Below are positions 1 through 6,006 of a stretch of DNA of 7,430 nt, piece after piece. The position numbers were made by a program, and so were the translations under genes. Within the stretch, counting starts at the first letter, position 1. The number at the start of each line of letters is the position of its first letter. The notes under the pieces were generated by a model, which saw nothing but the letters and a program-made list of their open reading frames with translations, did not search any database and was not told the DNA's origin. The DNA comes from DATGXB01 sp035298905 (GTDB lineage Bacteria; Cyanobacteriota; Cyanobacteriia; Cyanobacteriales; Nostocaceae), in the NCBI GenBank assembly GCA_035298905.1, contig DATGXQ010000605.1:1-7430 (forward strand). The letters are read 5' to 3'.

Positions 1-571
1 GGCAATAACAACAGTTAAACTTTTTGATCCTAAAAAAGCTTATGTGCTGACTAAAACTGGAAGAAGAGGAAGTAAGAGTTATAAAACAATTATTGTGACT
101 CCTAATGGAGAGTTTAGCCCTTTAAGTCATGCCAGTTATCAACAAAATTCGGATTTTGTAAACAAAGTAAATAATTTTATTACTTCTGGAGAAAATAATT
201 TATCTGTACAACAGCATCAGCGTGAATATTTAAATTTTATGAGTTTTATATTCTTTATAATGATGGTAGCTGGCGCGTATTTATTTACTTCACCTAAGAG
301 TAATTGTAGTTTTTACAAAAATCTGGGCAAATTAATTATAGAACGTCAGGGTTTACGAGGTACAGAAACTATTGAACATTCCCTAGACCTAATTTTGTAT
401 ATGGAGATTGAACAGAAAAAAGTTAAGGGTGGAATGGTTTATCGTCCTGTAATTGTTTTAAAGGGCTTACAAAAAATACCCATGATGCTAGAATTTACAC
501 GTCAAGAACGTCATATTTCAGACATAGTTAGACGAATAAATTTATTTTTGGGTTTGCAAGATGGCTATTGA
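1..571 (+). CDS. Unrecognised single-pass membrane protein, 3' part (5' end outside window)
   Basis: The reading frame is open from base 2 to the TGA at 569-571, giving at least 189 codons, so the real start lies outside the window. The GTG at 44 is simply the first start-like codon and is probably internal. Around residues 79-97 of the visible part (bases about 236-292) there is one strongly hydrophobic stretch (FMSFIFFIMMVAGAYLFTS) that should cross the membrane. Before it is a polar, basic, beta-rich segment (TKTGRRGSKSYKTIIV). After it comes a roughly 90-residue domain with alternating beta-type strands and a closing amphipathic helix (DIVRRINLFLGLQDGY). The arrangement suggests a membrane-anchored PH-like fold, but that is inference; I recognise no family. 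The gene is AT-rich (14 G/C in 60 bases at 121-180), unlike ilvC or typA. It is convergent with ilvC. Confidence 0.75.
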   Translation, partial: AITTVKLFDPKKAYVLTKTGRRGSKSYKTIIVTPNGEFSPLSHASYQQNSDFVNKVNNFITSGENNLSVQQHQREYLNFMSFIFFIMMVAGAYLFTSPKSNCSFYKNLGKLIIERQGLRGTETIEHSLDLILYMEIEQKKVKGGMVYRPVIVLKGLQKIPMMLEFTRQERHISDIVRRINLFLGLQDGY

Positions 572-600
572 GTGCGGAAGGTTGCGGAAATTGAAGATAT

Positions 601-643
601 TTTTGAGATGAGAGAATACAGATTTATTTGTATTCTCTCAAAA
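601..643. terminator. Hairpin between convergent genes, possible bidirectional terminator
   Basis: An inverted repeat of 12 bp pairs 609-620 (core GAGAGAATACA) with 629-640 across an 8-nt loop. An alternative pairing joins 601-608 (TTTTGAGA) with 636-643. It lies in the 89-bp gap between the stop of the + strand membrane gene and the stop of ilvC, where a shared terminator is expected. Neither strand carries a long U tract after the stem, so it may end transcription weakly or protect 3' ends. Confidence 0.55.
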
Positions 644-660
644 CCTGAAATTAACTAGAT

Positions 661-1656
661 TTAAGCTTTTTTCAACCAGCTAAACATAGCCCGTAAATCT
701 TTACCGACTTCCTCAATAGGATGTTCTGCTTCTTGACGACGCATGGAAGTAAAGCCTGGTTTTCCGGCTTGGTTTTCTAAGACAAATTCTCGTGCAAATT
801 GTCCAGATTGAATTTCGCTGAGAATTTTCTTCATTTCAGCTTTGGTTTGTTCGTTGACGACGCGGGGACCACGGGTATAGTCGCCATATTCAGCAGTGTT
901 AGAAATGCTGTCACGCATTTTAGCTAAACCACCTTCAACTACTAAGTCAACGATTAATTTAACTTCGTGCAAACATTCAAAATAAGCTAGTTCTGGTTGA
1001 TAACCTGCTTCGACTAAGGTTTCAAAACCGGCTTTAATTAAAGCACTTAAACCACCACATAATACTGCTTGTTCACCAAATAAATCGGTTTCAGTTTCTT
1101 CGCGGAAGGTGGTTTCTAAAATACCGGCACGAGTACCACCGATACCTCTAGCATAAGCCATGGCGCGATCGCGTGCTTGTCCACTAGCATTCTGATAAAC
1201 TGCAAATAAGGCGGGTACACCTTGACCTTGTTCATAAGTCCGACGGACTAAATGGCCAGGCCCTTTTGGTGCTACCATCACTACATCAACGTCAGCAGGT
1301 GGGACGACTTGCCCAAAATGAATGTTGAAACCGTGAGCAAAAGCTAACACGTTTCCTGGTTCTAAGTTGGGTTCAATCTCATTTTTGTAAACTGTTTTTT
1401 GGACTTCATCAGGTAATAAAATCATGATGAAATCGGCAGCTTTAGCCGCATCAGCAACGTTTTTCACTGTTAAACCAGCTTCAGTGGCTTTCGCTGCTGA
1501 CTTGCTGCCCGGATATAATCCCACAATGACATTCAAGCCGCTATCTTTTAAATTAAGAGCATGGGCATGACCTTGGGAACCATAACCAATAATTGCAATA
1601 GTTTTTCCAGCTAAAAGGTCTAAATTAGCATCTTCGTCATAGTACATCCGGGCCAT
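661..1656 (-). CDS. ilvC: Ketol-acid reductoisomerase (NADP+), class I
   Basis: IlvC converts 2-acetolactate or 2-aceto-2-hydroxybutyrate to the dihydroxy acid, by Mg2+-dependent isomerisation and NADPH reduction, in valine/leucine/isoleucine synthesis; it is cytoplasmic. The 331-residue length is that of the short class I form. The N-terminal Rossmann domain shows GYGSQGHAHALNL (24-36) and a cofactor loop GLYPGSKS (46-53), with Tyr48 where many relatives have Arg. The C-terminal knotted domain has the expected metal ligands Asp191 and Glu195 (ETDLFGEQ), Glu227 and Glu231 (FECLHE), plus the substrate-contacting SISNTAEYGD around Ser252. Start choice: the frame also opens at a TTG at 1677, but the ATG at 1656-1654 gives the usual MARMYYDED start and has AGGAG eight bases upstream. 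It is divergent from the NADH dehydrogenase gene and convergent with the left-edge gene, so it is probably monocistronic. Confidence 0.97.
   Translation of the reverse strand: MARMYYDEDANLDLLAGKTIAIIGYGSQGHAHALNLKDSGLNVIVGLYPGSKSAAKATEAGLTVKNVADAAKAADFIMILLPDEVQKTVYKNEIEPNLEPGNVLAFAHGFNIHFGQVVPPADVDVVMVAPKGPGHLVRRTYEQGQGVPALFAVYQNASGQARDRAMAYARGIGGTRAGILETTFREETETDLFGEQAVLCGGLSALIKAGFETLVEAGYQPELAYFECLHEVKLIVDLVVEGGLAKMRDSISNTAEYGDYTRGPRVVNEQTKAEMKKILSEIQSGQFAREFVLENQAGKPGFTSMRRQEAEHPIEEVGKDLRAMFSWLKKA
1165..1172. repeat. HIP1 octamer GCGATCGC in ilvC
   Basis: Exact match to the highly iterated palindrome of cyanobacterial genomes, here within the ilvC coding region. Confidence 0.9.
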
Positions 1657-1664
1657 AGAAGCAT

Positions 1665-1669
1665 CTCCT
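1665..1669 (-). promoter_or_regulatory. Ribosome binding site of ilvC
   Basis: On the minus strand AGGAG lies 8 nt before the ATG at 1656. It settles the start there; the in-frame TTG at 1677 would place this site inside the coding region. Confidence 0.8.
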
Positions 1670-1715
1670 GTCCGCAAGCGTTGTTATGAAATTGGCAGAT
1701 TTTTGATTTTACCGC

Positions 1716-1733
1716 AAATTGAGGGGTCAATTT
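1716..1733. promoter_or_regulatory. Perfect 7-bp hairpin/dyad in the ilvC leader
   Basis: On the minus strand AAATTGA, then CCCC, then TCAATTT: a perfect 7-bp inverted repeat with a 4-nt centre, 60 nt upstream of the ilvC ATG. If the proposed ilvC promoter is right this is in the leader RNA; it could equally be an operator. There is no run of branched-chain codons nearby, so classical attenuation is not supported. Confidence 0.4.
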
Positions 1734-1768
1734 AAACAGCTTTGGACAGAATCAATTAGCACTAACTT

Positions 1769-1797
1769 AGTATATTTTTTGCAGCTAATGGCGTAAA
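1769..1797 (-). promoter_or_regulatory. Candidate ilvC promoter
   Basis: Minus-strand TTTACG (1797-1792) and TATACT (1774-1769) are separated by 17 bp, matching 4/6 and 5/6 of the sigma-70-type boxes. Transcription would start near 1762, giving a leader of about 105 nt. A second -10-like TAAAAT (1711-1706) has a TTGACC only 13 bp upstream, too close to be a good pair. Confidence 0.4.
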
Positions 1798-1799
1798 AA

Positions 1800-1816
1800 A
1801 TCAGACTCCATCTGAT
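1800..1816. promoter_or_regulatory. 6-bp dyad next to the candidate ilvC -35 box
   Basis: ATCAGA and TCTGAT flank a 5-nt centre (CTCCA), a perfect 17-bp dyad just upstream of the proposed ilvC -35 box at 1797. Placement suits an activator site for ilvC. No specific regulator can be named from the sequence. Confidence 0.3.
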
Positions 1817-1937
1817 ATTATTCTGTGTTTAACCGCAAACGCTGAAACATTTTTAGTAATATTTTTAACTTCAAATTTGTGACGATCGCTACTTTAATCT
1901 TTTTTTCAGATGTGCAGGTTAAACAGAAAAGTTTATG

Positions 1938-1974
1938 ACAATTTTGATACAAAATTGTAAAGAATAGTTACAAT
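1938..1974. promoter_or_regulatory. Two overlapping perfect dyads over the ndh promoter
   Basis: The first dyad pairs ACAATTTTG (1938-1946) with CAAAATTGT (1950-1958) around a 3-nt centre. The second pairs ATTGTAA (1954-1960) with TTACAAT (1968-1974) around a 7-nt centre. They share the middle arm, so ACAAT, ATTGT and ACAAT half-sites alternate in orientation every 16 bp (starts 1938, 1954, 1970). The last one coincides with the probable -10 box, so a bound protein would be expected to interfere with RNA polymerase. The second dyad contains GTA-N9-TAC, one base wider than the NtcA consensus GTA-N8-TAC. Confidence 0.45.
1944..1974 (+). promoter_or_regulatory. Candidate promoter of the NADH dehydrogenase gene
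   Basis: TTGATA (1944-1949, 5/6) and TACAAT (1969-1974, 5/6) are separated by 19 bp, slightly longer than ideal. A start near 1981 leaves a leader of under 20 nt, which still holds the AGGGA ribosome site at 1986-1990, 7 nt before the ATG at 1998. Confidence 0.45.
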
Positions 1975-1997
1975 GAGCGTAACATAGGGAAATATTT

Positions 1998-3344
1998 ATG
2001 GTTGACGCACCACATCAGGTTGTAATTGTTGGCGGTGGCTTTGGTGGACTATATGCCGCAAAAGCTTTAGCTAAAGCCAATGTAAATGTGACTTTGATTG
2101 ATAAACGCAATTTCCACCTTTTTCAACCACTCCTGTACCAAGTGGCTACAGGAACTCTTTCACCTGCCGATATTTCCTCCCCGTTGCGTTCTGTGTTGAG
2201 TAAGAGTAAAAATACTCAGGTTTTATTGGGTGAAGTAGATGATATTGACCCCACAGCCCAAAAGGTGATGGTAGGTGGTGAGGCTATCCCCTATGACTCT
2301 TTGATTGTAGCCACAGGTGCAAAACACTCTTATTTTGGTAAAGATAACTGGGAAACCTTCGCACCAGGGTTAAAAACTGTAGAAGATGCCATTGAAATGC
2401 GCCGCAGAATCTTTATGGCTTTTGAAGCGGCAGAAAAAGAGAAAGACCCCGTAAAACGCCAAGCTTGGTTAACTTTTGTGATTGTGGGCGGTGGCCCGAC
2501 TGGGGTAGAATTAGCGGGAGCGATCGCGGAACTAGCTCACAAAACCTTAAAAGAAGATTTCCGTAAAATCGACACCTCAGAAGCGAAAATTCTGTTATTA
2601 GAAGGTTTAGATCGGGTTTTACCACCTTTTGCACCTGAGTTATCCCAAGAAGCAGAAGCCTCTTTGCAAAAATTAGGTGTCACAGTCCAAACCAAAACTT
2701 TGGTAACAAATATTGAAAATGATATTGTTACTATTAAGCAAGGTGAAGAAGTAAAAGAAATTGCTGCCAAGACAGTATTATGGGCTGCCGGTGTGAAGGC
2801 ATCAGCTATGGGTAAAGTGTTAATGGAAAAAACTGGGGCAGAGAGCGATCGCGCCGGTCGTGTGATGGTAGAATCTGATTTAAGTATCAAAGGACATCCT
2901 AACATTTTTGTCGTTGGTGACTTAGCCCATTTTGCCCATCAAAACGGTAAACCTTTACCTGGCGTTGCACCAGTAGCGATGCAAGAAGGTGAATACGTCG
3001 CTAAATTAATTCAAAAGCGGCTAAAAGGTGAAACCTTACCCCCATTTAATTATGTTGACCGGGGAAGTTTAGCAATCATTGGACAACATGCCGCAGTAGT
3101 TGATTTAGGATTTATTAAACTCCGGGGTGTCTTTGCTTGGTTATTCTGGCTATTGATTCACATCTACTTCCTAATTGAATTTGACAACAAATTAGTAGTG
3201 ATGATTCAATGGGCTTGGAATTATTTAACCCGTAATCGTGGTGCAAGATTGATTACAGGTAAAGAATCCTTTATGCCTGTAACAGTGGACAGTGGTAACG
3301 GTCACTATCCGCCGGTCAACACCAGACAACCATTAAATGTCTAG
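1998..3344 (+). CDS. ndh: Type II NADH:quinone oxidoreductase (NDH-2, FAD-dependent)
   Basis: NDH-2 enzymes pass electrons from NAD(P)H through FAD to membrane quinones without pumping protons. In cyanobacteria they are thought to help set the redox state of the plastoquinone pool. The 448-residue protein has an FAD-binding beta-alpha-beta fold with GGGFGG (12-17) ending in Asp35. It then has the FQPLLYQVATG segment (42-52), an NADH-binding fold GGGPTGVELAG (164-174) with the conserved Glu171, and the second FAD motif IFVVGDLAHF (303-312). The quinone-side helix reads APVAMQEGEYVA (324-335) rather than the common AQxAxQ. The C-terminal part is rich in Trp and aliphatics (about 378-410, AWLFWLLIHIYFLI), as expected for membrane association. 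It ends in RNRGARLITG plus a polar tail. Cyanobacteria carry several paralogues (NdbA, B, C); I cannot assign which this is. AGGGA precedes the ATG by 7 nt. Confidence 0.93.
   Translation: MVDAPHQVVIVGGGFGGLYAAKALAKANVNVTLIDKRNFHLFQPLLYQVATGTLSPADISSPLRSVLSKSKNTQVLLGEVDDIDPTAQKVMVGGEAIPYDSLIVATGAKHSYFGKDNWETFAPGLKTVEDAIEMRRRIFMAFEAAEKEKDPVKRQAWLTFVIVGGGPTGVELAGAIAELAHKTLKEDFRKIDTSEAKILLLEGLDRVLPPFAPELSQEAEASLQKLGVTVQTKTLVTNIENDIVTIKQGEEVKEIAAKTVLWAAGVKASAMGKVLMEKTGAESDRAGRVMVESDLSIKGHPNIFVVGDLAHFAHQNGKPLPGVAPVAMQEGEYVAKLIQKRLKGETLPPFNYVDRGSLAIIGQHAAVVDLGFIKLRGVFAWLFWLLIHIYFLIEFDNKLVVMIQWAWNYLTRNRGARLITGKESFMPVTVDSGNGHYPPVNTRQPLNV
2520..2527. repeat. HIP1 octamer GCGATCGC in ndh (first)
   Basis: Exact HIP1 palindrome just after the codons of the NADH-binding motif. 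Confidence 0.9.
2845..2852. repeat. HIP1 octamer GCGATCGC in ndh (second)
   Basis: Exact HIP1 palindrome, 325 bp after the preceding copy. Confidence 0.9.
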
Positions 3345-3352
3345 TTCCGCAG

Positions 3353-3379
3353 GGTGCGTTAGCGGTAGTATAACGCACC
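3353..3379 (+). terminator. Repeat-like hairpin after ndh, probable terminator
   Basis: GGTGCGTTA (3353-3361) pairs perfectly with TAACGCACC (3371-3379) around a 9-nt loop, starting 8 bp after the ndh stop codon. A T-rich stretch (3386-3394) follows, which fits transcription termination. From memory, GGTGCGTTA/TAACGCACC palindromes of this kind are widespread between genes in filamentous cyanobacteria, so this may be a copy of a dispersed repeat that doubles as a terminator. Confidence 0.6.
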
Positions 3380-3879
3380 AAACTAATTATTTTTCAACGC
3401 AGAGGTAGGCGGAAAGGAAGTTTTGTTTAAATTTGCCTCCATCCAGTTAGCTTTTGATCTGAGGATTTTGCTTATCCTGCGACTACTCCAACTCAGGCGT
3501 TATTTAATCATCGTTGGGTTGGGCAACACTCAAATTATCAAGTTAGTCAATGGTTAAGAGGTAGCAAATTATTAATTGTTAATTTTTATATAGAGAATGA
3601 TTTAATTTTCTCGTCAGTTGGTAGTTAACAAACAGTTCCCAATTGTGACGATTAAGCTAGAATTGTTAAAGGTTCTTTACAGAATCTAGTAGACTATTCT
3701 CTATTCTGTTAAAACAACCTAGTGCCTCACGGTAAAAATAAACGTAACCAATCAAAATGGCTGAAATGCTTACACATTAAGCTTTTAGGGTTTTGAGATT
3801 TTAATTTATAATTCCGCCTATTGGTACTAGGTCACTAGCTATTAACTCAAAAAACCTCCTAAAGTTCACCCCAAAGTTT
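3380..3879. other. Intergenic region between ndh and typA, no convincing gene
   Basis: About 500 bp. It holds ACGCAGAG (3397-3404), a short word seen again at 5911-5918, and a stop-to-stop frame on the + strand (3458-3628) of 56 codons with no ATG, GTG or TTG. That frame's protein-like middle (HRWVGQHSNYQVSQWLRGSK) suggests a decayed coding fragment. A weak imperfect dyad (ACAGAAT 3679-3685, ATTCTGT 3703-3709) and the probable typA promoter follow. ACTAG-GTC-ACTAG (3826-3838) lies in the typA leader. I see no tRNA, transposase or CRISPR feature here. Confidence 0.6.
3807..3812 (+). promoter_or_regulatory. Candidate typA -10 box
   Basis: An exact TATAAT with only a weak -35 (TTTAGG, 3784-3789, 17-bp spacing). 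It would give a leader of about 60 nt. The leader has no Shine-Dalgarno-like purine run before the ATG at 3880; instead it carries ACCTCCT (3854-3860), which resembles the 16S rRNA 3' end itself. Confidence 0.4.
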
Positions 3880-5670
3880 ATGACGCTCCCAATTCGTAAC
3901 GTCGCTATCATCGCCCACGTTGACCACGGCAAAACCACTCTAGTTGATGCACTCCTTAAACAGTCCGGTATTTTCCGTGAAGGTGAAGACGTACCGGATT
4001 GCGTCATGGACTCCAATGCCTTGGAACGTGAACGCGGAATTACCATTCTGTCCAAAAATACGGCTGTTAAATATAAAGAAACGCTGATCAATATCGTTGA
4101 TACTCCCGGACACGCTGACTTTGGCGGTGAAGTAGAACGGGTATTAGGCATGGTTGACGGTTGTGTATTAATCGTCGATGCCAATGAAGGGCCAATGCCC
4201 CAAACCCGCTTTGTATTGAAAAAAGCTTTAGAAAAAGGTCTGCGGCCGATCGTTGTTGTTAATAAGATCGATCGTCCCCAAGCTAACCCCTACGGTGCTA
4301 TAGATAAGGTATTGGATCTGTTCTTGGAATTAGGAGCAGATGAAGACCAGTGTGACTTCCCCTACTTGTTCGCTTCTGGTCTATCGGGTTATGCAAAAGA
4401 CACTTTGGAAGAAGAACCCAAGGATATGCAGCCTTTGTTTGACGCGATTCTGCGTCATGTTCCCCCACCAGTAGGTGATGCTAATAAGCCTCTGCAATTG
4501 CAAGTTACCACCCTCGATTACTCAGAATATTTGGGACGGATTGTTATTGGTAGAATCCATAACGGTGTAATTCGTGTTGGTCAACAAGCGGCATTGATTA
4601 CAGAAACTGGTGCGATCGTCAAAGGAAAAGTTACTAAACTTTTAGGCTTTGAAGGCTTGAAGCGGATTGAAATTGAAGAAGCATCTGCTGGTTATATTGT
4701 GGCAGTCGCTGGTTTTGCTGATGCCAACATTGGGGAAACCATCACAGATCCTAATGAACCCCAAGCATTACCACTAATTAAAGTAGATGAACCTACTTTA
4801 CAGATGACCTTCTGGATTAATGATTCTCCCTTTGCTGGTCAAGAAGGTAAACTGGTAACATCTCGCCAAGTGCGCGATCGCTTGTTCCGCGAATTAGAAA
4901 CCAACGTGGCTTTACGGGTAGAAGAAACCGACTCCCCTGATAAATTCCTCGTTTCCGGTCGGGGTGAGTTGCACTTGGGTATCTTAATTGAAACCATGCG
5001 CCGGGAAGGTTATGAGTTCCAAGTATCTCAGCCACAAGTAATTTACCGCGAAGTCAACGGTCAACCTTGCGAACCTTACGAACTATTAGTATTAGACGTA
5101 CCTAGCGATGCAGTAGGTAGCTGTATTGAAAGACTGGGACAACGCAAAGGTGAAATGCAAGATATGCAGCCCGGAAGTGGCGATCGTACCCAGTTAGAAT
5201 TTGTCATCCCCGCCCGTGGTTTGATTGGTTTCCGTGGTGAATTTATGCGGATGACACGTGGTGAAGGCATCATGAACCATAGCTTCCTTGATTACCGTCC
5301 CATCACCGGCGAAATCGAAGCCCGCAACAAAGGTGTATTAATCTCCTTTGAGGAAGGCGTGTCTACTTTCTACGCCATGAAAAACGCTGAAGATAGAGGC
5401 GTATTCTTCATTACACCCGGAACTAAAGTATATAAAGGTATGATTGTAGGAGAACACAATCGTCCCCAAGACTTGGAGTTAAACGTCTGCAAGACCAAAC
5501 AGTTAACTAACCACCGTGCATCTGGCGGTGATGAACTGGTACAACTACAAGCACCAGTGGAAATGAGCTTAGAGCGTGCTTTAGAGTACATTGGCCCAGA
5601 TGAGCTAGTAGAAGTAACTCCGCAATCTATTCGTCTCCGCAAAATGGCGAAGAAATTAGCCAAGCGCTAA
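3880..5670 (+). CDS. typA: Ribosome-associated translational GTPase TypA/BipA
   Basis: TypA/BipA is an EF-G-like GTPase that binds the ribosome and supports ribosome assembly and translation under stress such as cold. The 596-residue product is full length for the family (about 600). The GTPase domain shows G1 AHVDHGKT (12-19), G2 RGIT (52-55), G3 DTPGH (74-78), G4 NKID (128-131) and G5 ASG (165-167). After it come a beta-barrel domain (about 205-300), an EF-G domain III-like region, the domain V-like segment with SGRGELHLGILIE, and the family's own C-terminal domain containing GLIGFRGEF and ending RLRKMAKKLAKR. The ATG at 3880 is the only possible start: upstream in frame there is no start codon before the TAA at 3802. 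It has its own promoter candidate and terminator, so it is probably monocistronic. Confidence 0.97.
   Translation: MTLPIRNVAIIAHVDHGKTTLVDALLKQSGIFREGEDVPDCVMDSNALERERGITILSKNTAVKYKETLINIVDTPGHADFGGEVERVLGMVDGCVLIVDANEGPMPQTRFVLKKALEKGLRPIVVVNKIDRPQANPYGAIDKVLDLFLELGADEDQCDFPYLFASGLSGYAKDTLEEEPKDMQPLFDAILRHVPPPVGDANKPLQLQVTTLDYSEYLGRIVIGRIHNGVIRVGQQAALITETGAIVKGKVTKLLGFEGLKRIEIEEASAGYIVAVAGFADANIGETITDPNEPQALPLIKVDEPTLQMTFWINDSPFAGQEGKLVTSRQVRDRLFRELETNVALRVEETDSPDKFLVSGRGELHLGILIETMRREGYEFQVSQPQVIYREVNGQPCEPYELLVLDVPSDAVGSCIERLGQRKGEMQDMQPGSGDRTQLEFVIPARGLIGFRGEFMRMTRGEGIMNHSFLDYRPITGEIEARNKGVLISFEEGVSTFYAMKNAEDRGVFFITPGTKVYKGMIVGEHNRPQDLELNVCKTKQLTNHRASGGDELVQLQAPVEMSLERALEYIGPDELVEVTPQSIRLRKMAKKLAKR
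4874..4881. repeat. HIP1 octamer GCGATCGC in typA
   Basis: Exact HIP1 palindrome. None is present in the left-edge gene or in the AT-rich pair at the right edge. Confidence 0.9.
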
Positions 5671-5675
5671 TTTAT

Positions 5676-5710
5676 AGGGGTGGGAGAAATCCCACCCTTG
5701 ATAAGTTTTT
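5676..5710 (+). terminator. Intrinsic terminator of typA
   Basis: GGGTGGGA (5678-5685) and TCCCACCC (5690-5697) form a perfect 8-bp GC-rich stem closed by a GAAA tetraloop, extendable by a G-U and an A-U pair. It starts 6 bp after the typA stop. The T run (5706-5710) begins about 7 nt after the stem, further away than in a classical terminator. Confidence 0.8.
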
Positions 5711-5783
5711 CTCATCTCAATTTTTTCTAAATTGGTAAACAGGGCAATTTTCGCAACAACTAGCCCCTATTCTCAAGAATATT

Positions 5784-5802
5784 GACAATTATTATCAATA
5801 AT
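5784..5802. promoter_or_regulatory. Fur-box-like AT-rich site without an obvious target gene
   Basis: The 19 bases from GACAATTATT match the E. coli Fur box consensus at 13 of 19 positions by my alignment. They sit within a short dyad (TATTGA 5780-5785, TCAATA 5795-5800). AT-rich intergenic DNA gives chance matches, so FurA binding is only a suggestion. The nearest + strand promoter candidate is about 35 bp downstream. Confidence 0.25.
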
Positions 5803-5834
5803 TTAACGAAGATTGGTTATTTCAGCCATTGATA

Positions 5835-5872
5835 TTGACAAGAAAATTGTTTTCTGATATTTTGAGTATAAT
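5835..5872 (+). promoter_or_regulatory. Orphan + strand promoter candidate downstream of typA
   Basis: TTGACA (5835-5840, 6/6) is followed after exactly 17 bp by TATTTT (5858-5863, 4/6); an exact TATAAT also sits at 5867-5872. No credible + strand gene follows: only a 34-codon frame (5882-5986) whose ATG has AAGGA directly abutting it. The 10-bp word ATATTGACAA occurs at 5779-5788 and again at 5832-5841. A small RNA or tiny peptide transcript is possible. Confidence 0.35.
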
Positions 5873-5910
5873 CCTAAAGGAATGTTGTATGCTTTTAGAT
5901 TTATTTTTAG

Positions 5911-5982
5911 ACGCAGAGACGCAAAAGTATGGATAAAGCAAAGGTTAGAAATGTGCTTTTTAATCCTTTTCCGATTTGCGTC
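5911..5982. repeat. Structured segment with ACGCAGAG repeat words
   Basis: ACGCAGAG-ACGCA opens the segment (5911-5923), and GACGCAAA (5918-5925) pairs perfectly with TTTGCGTC (5975-5982). Inner pairings such as AAAGCA/TGCTTT (5935-5940, 5954-5959) or AAAGG/CCTTT (5940-5944, 5965-5969) are mutually exclusive. It lies between convergent transcripts and could act as a terminator for the minus-strand ORF or as a small mobile repeat. Confidence 0.35.
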
Positions 5983-6006
5983 ATAATACAGAGATTAGGT
6001 TTTATA

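Noticed and set aside
1657..1677. TTG start at 1677 for ilvC, adding seven residues
   Set aside because: The AGGAG at 1669-1665 is correctly spaced for the ATG at 1656, and the family normally begins at that methionine.
1856..1869. NtcA-like GTA-N8-AAC upstream of ndh
   Set aside because: Only one half-site is intact, and no -10 box lies at the usual distance downstream; too weak in AT-rich DNA.
2413..2905. Minus-strand frames of 73 and 122 codons opposite the NADH dehydrogenase gene
   Set aside because: They lie wholly antisense to a well-conserved gene, overlap each other in different frames and have no ribosome sites or recognisable motifs.
3679..3709. ACAGAAT/ATTCTGT dyad as a terminator or operator before typA
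   Set aside because: Only 7 bp with a 17-nt loop and no T run; it is expected by chance in this composition.
3845..3860. AGGAGG on the minus strand as a ribosome site for an upstream gene
   Set aside because: The only start-like codon after it (TTG) is followed by a stop one codon later.
3801..5663. Minus-strand frames of 65-127 codons opposite typA
   Set aside because: They are shadows of the conserved typA reading frame, with Ser/Pro/Arg-rich low-complexity products.
5882..5986. A 34-codon + strand frame starting MLYAFRFIF
   Set aside because: Its ATG has AAGGA with no spacing and lies only 9 bp after TATAAT. Its codons run through the ACGCAGAG repeat, and the product looks random and basic-hydrophobic. 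It is kept only as part of the possible small transcript.
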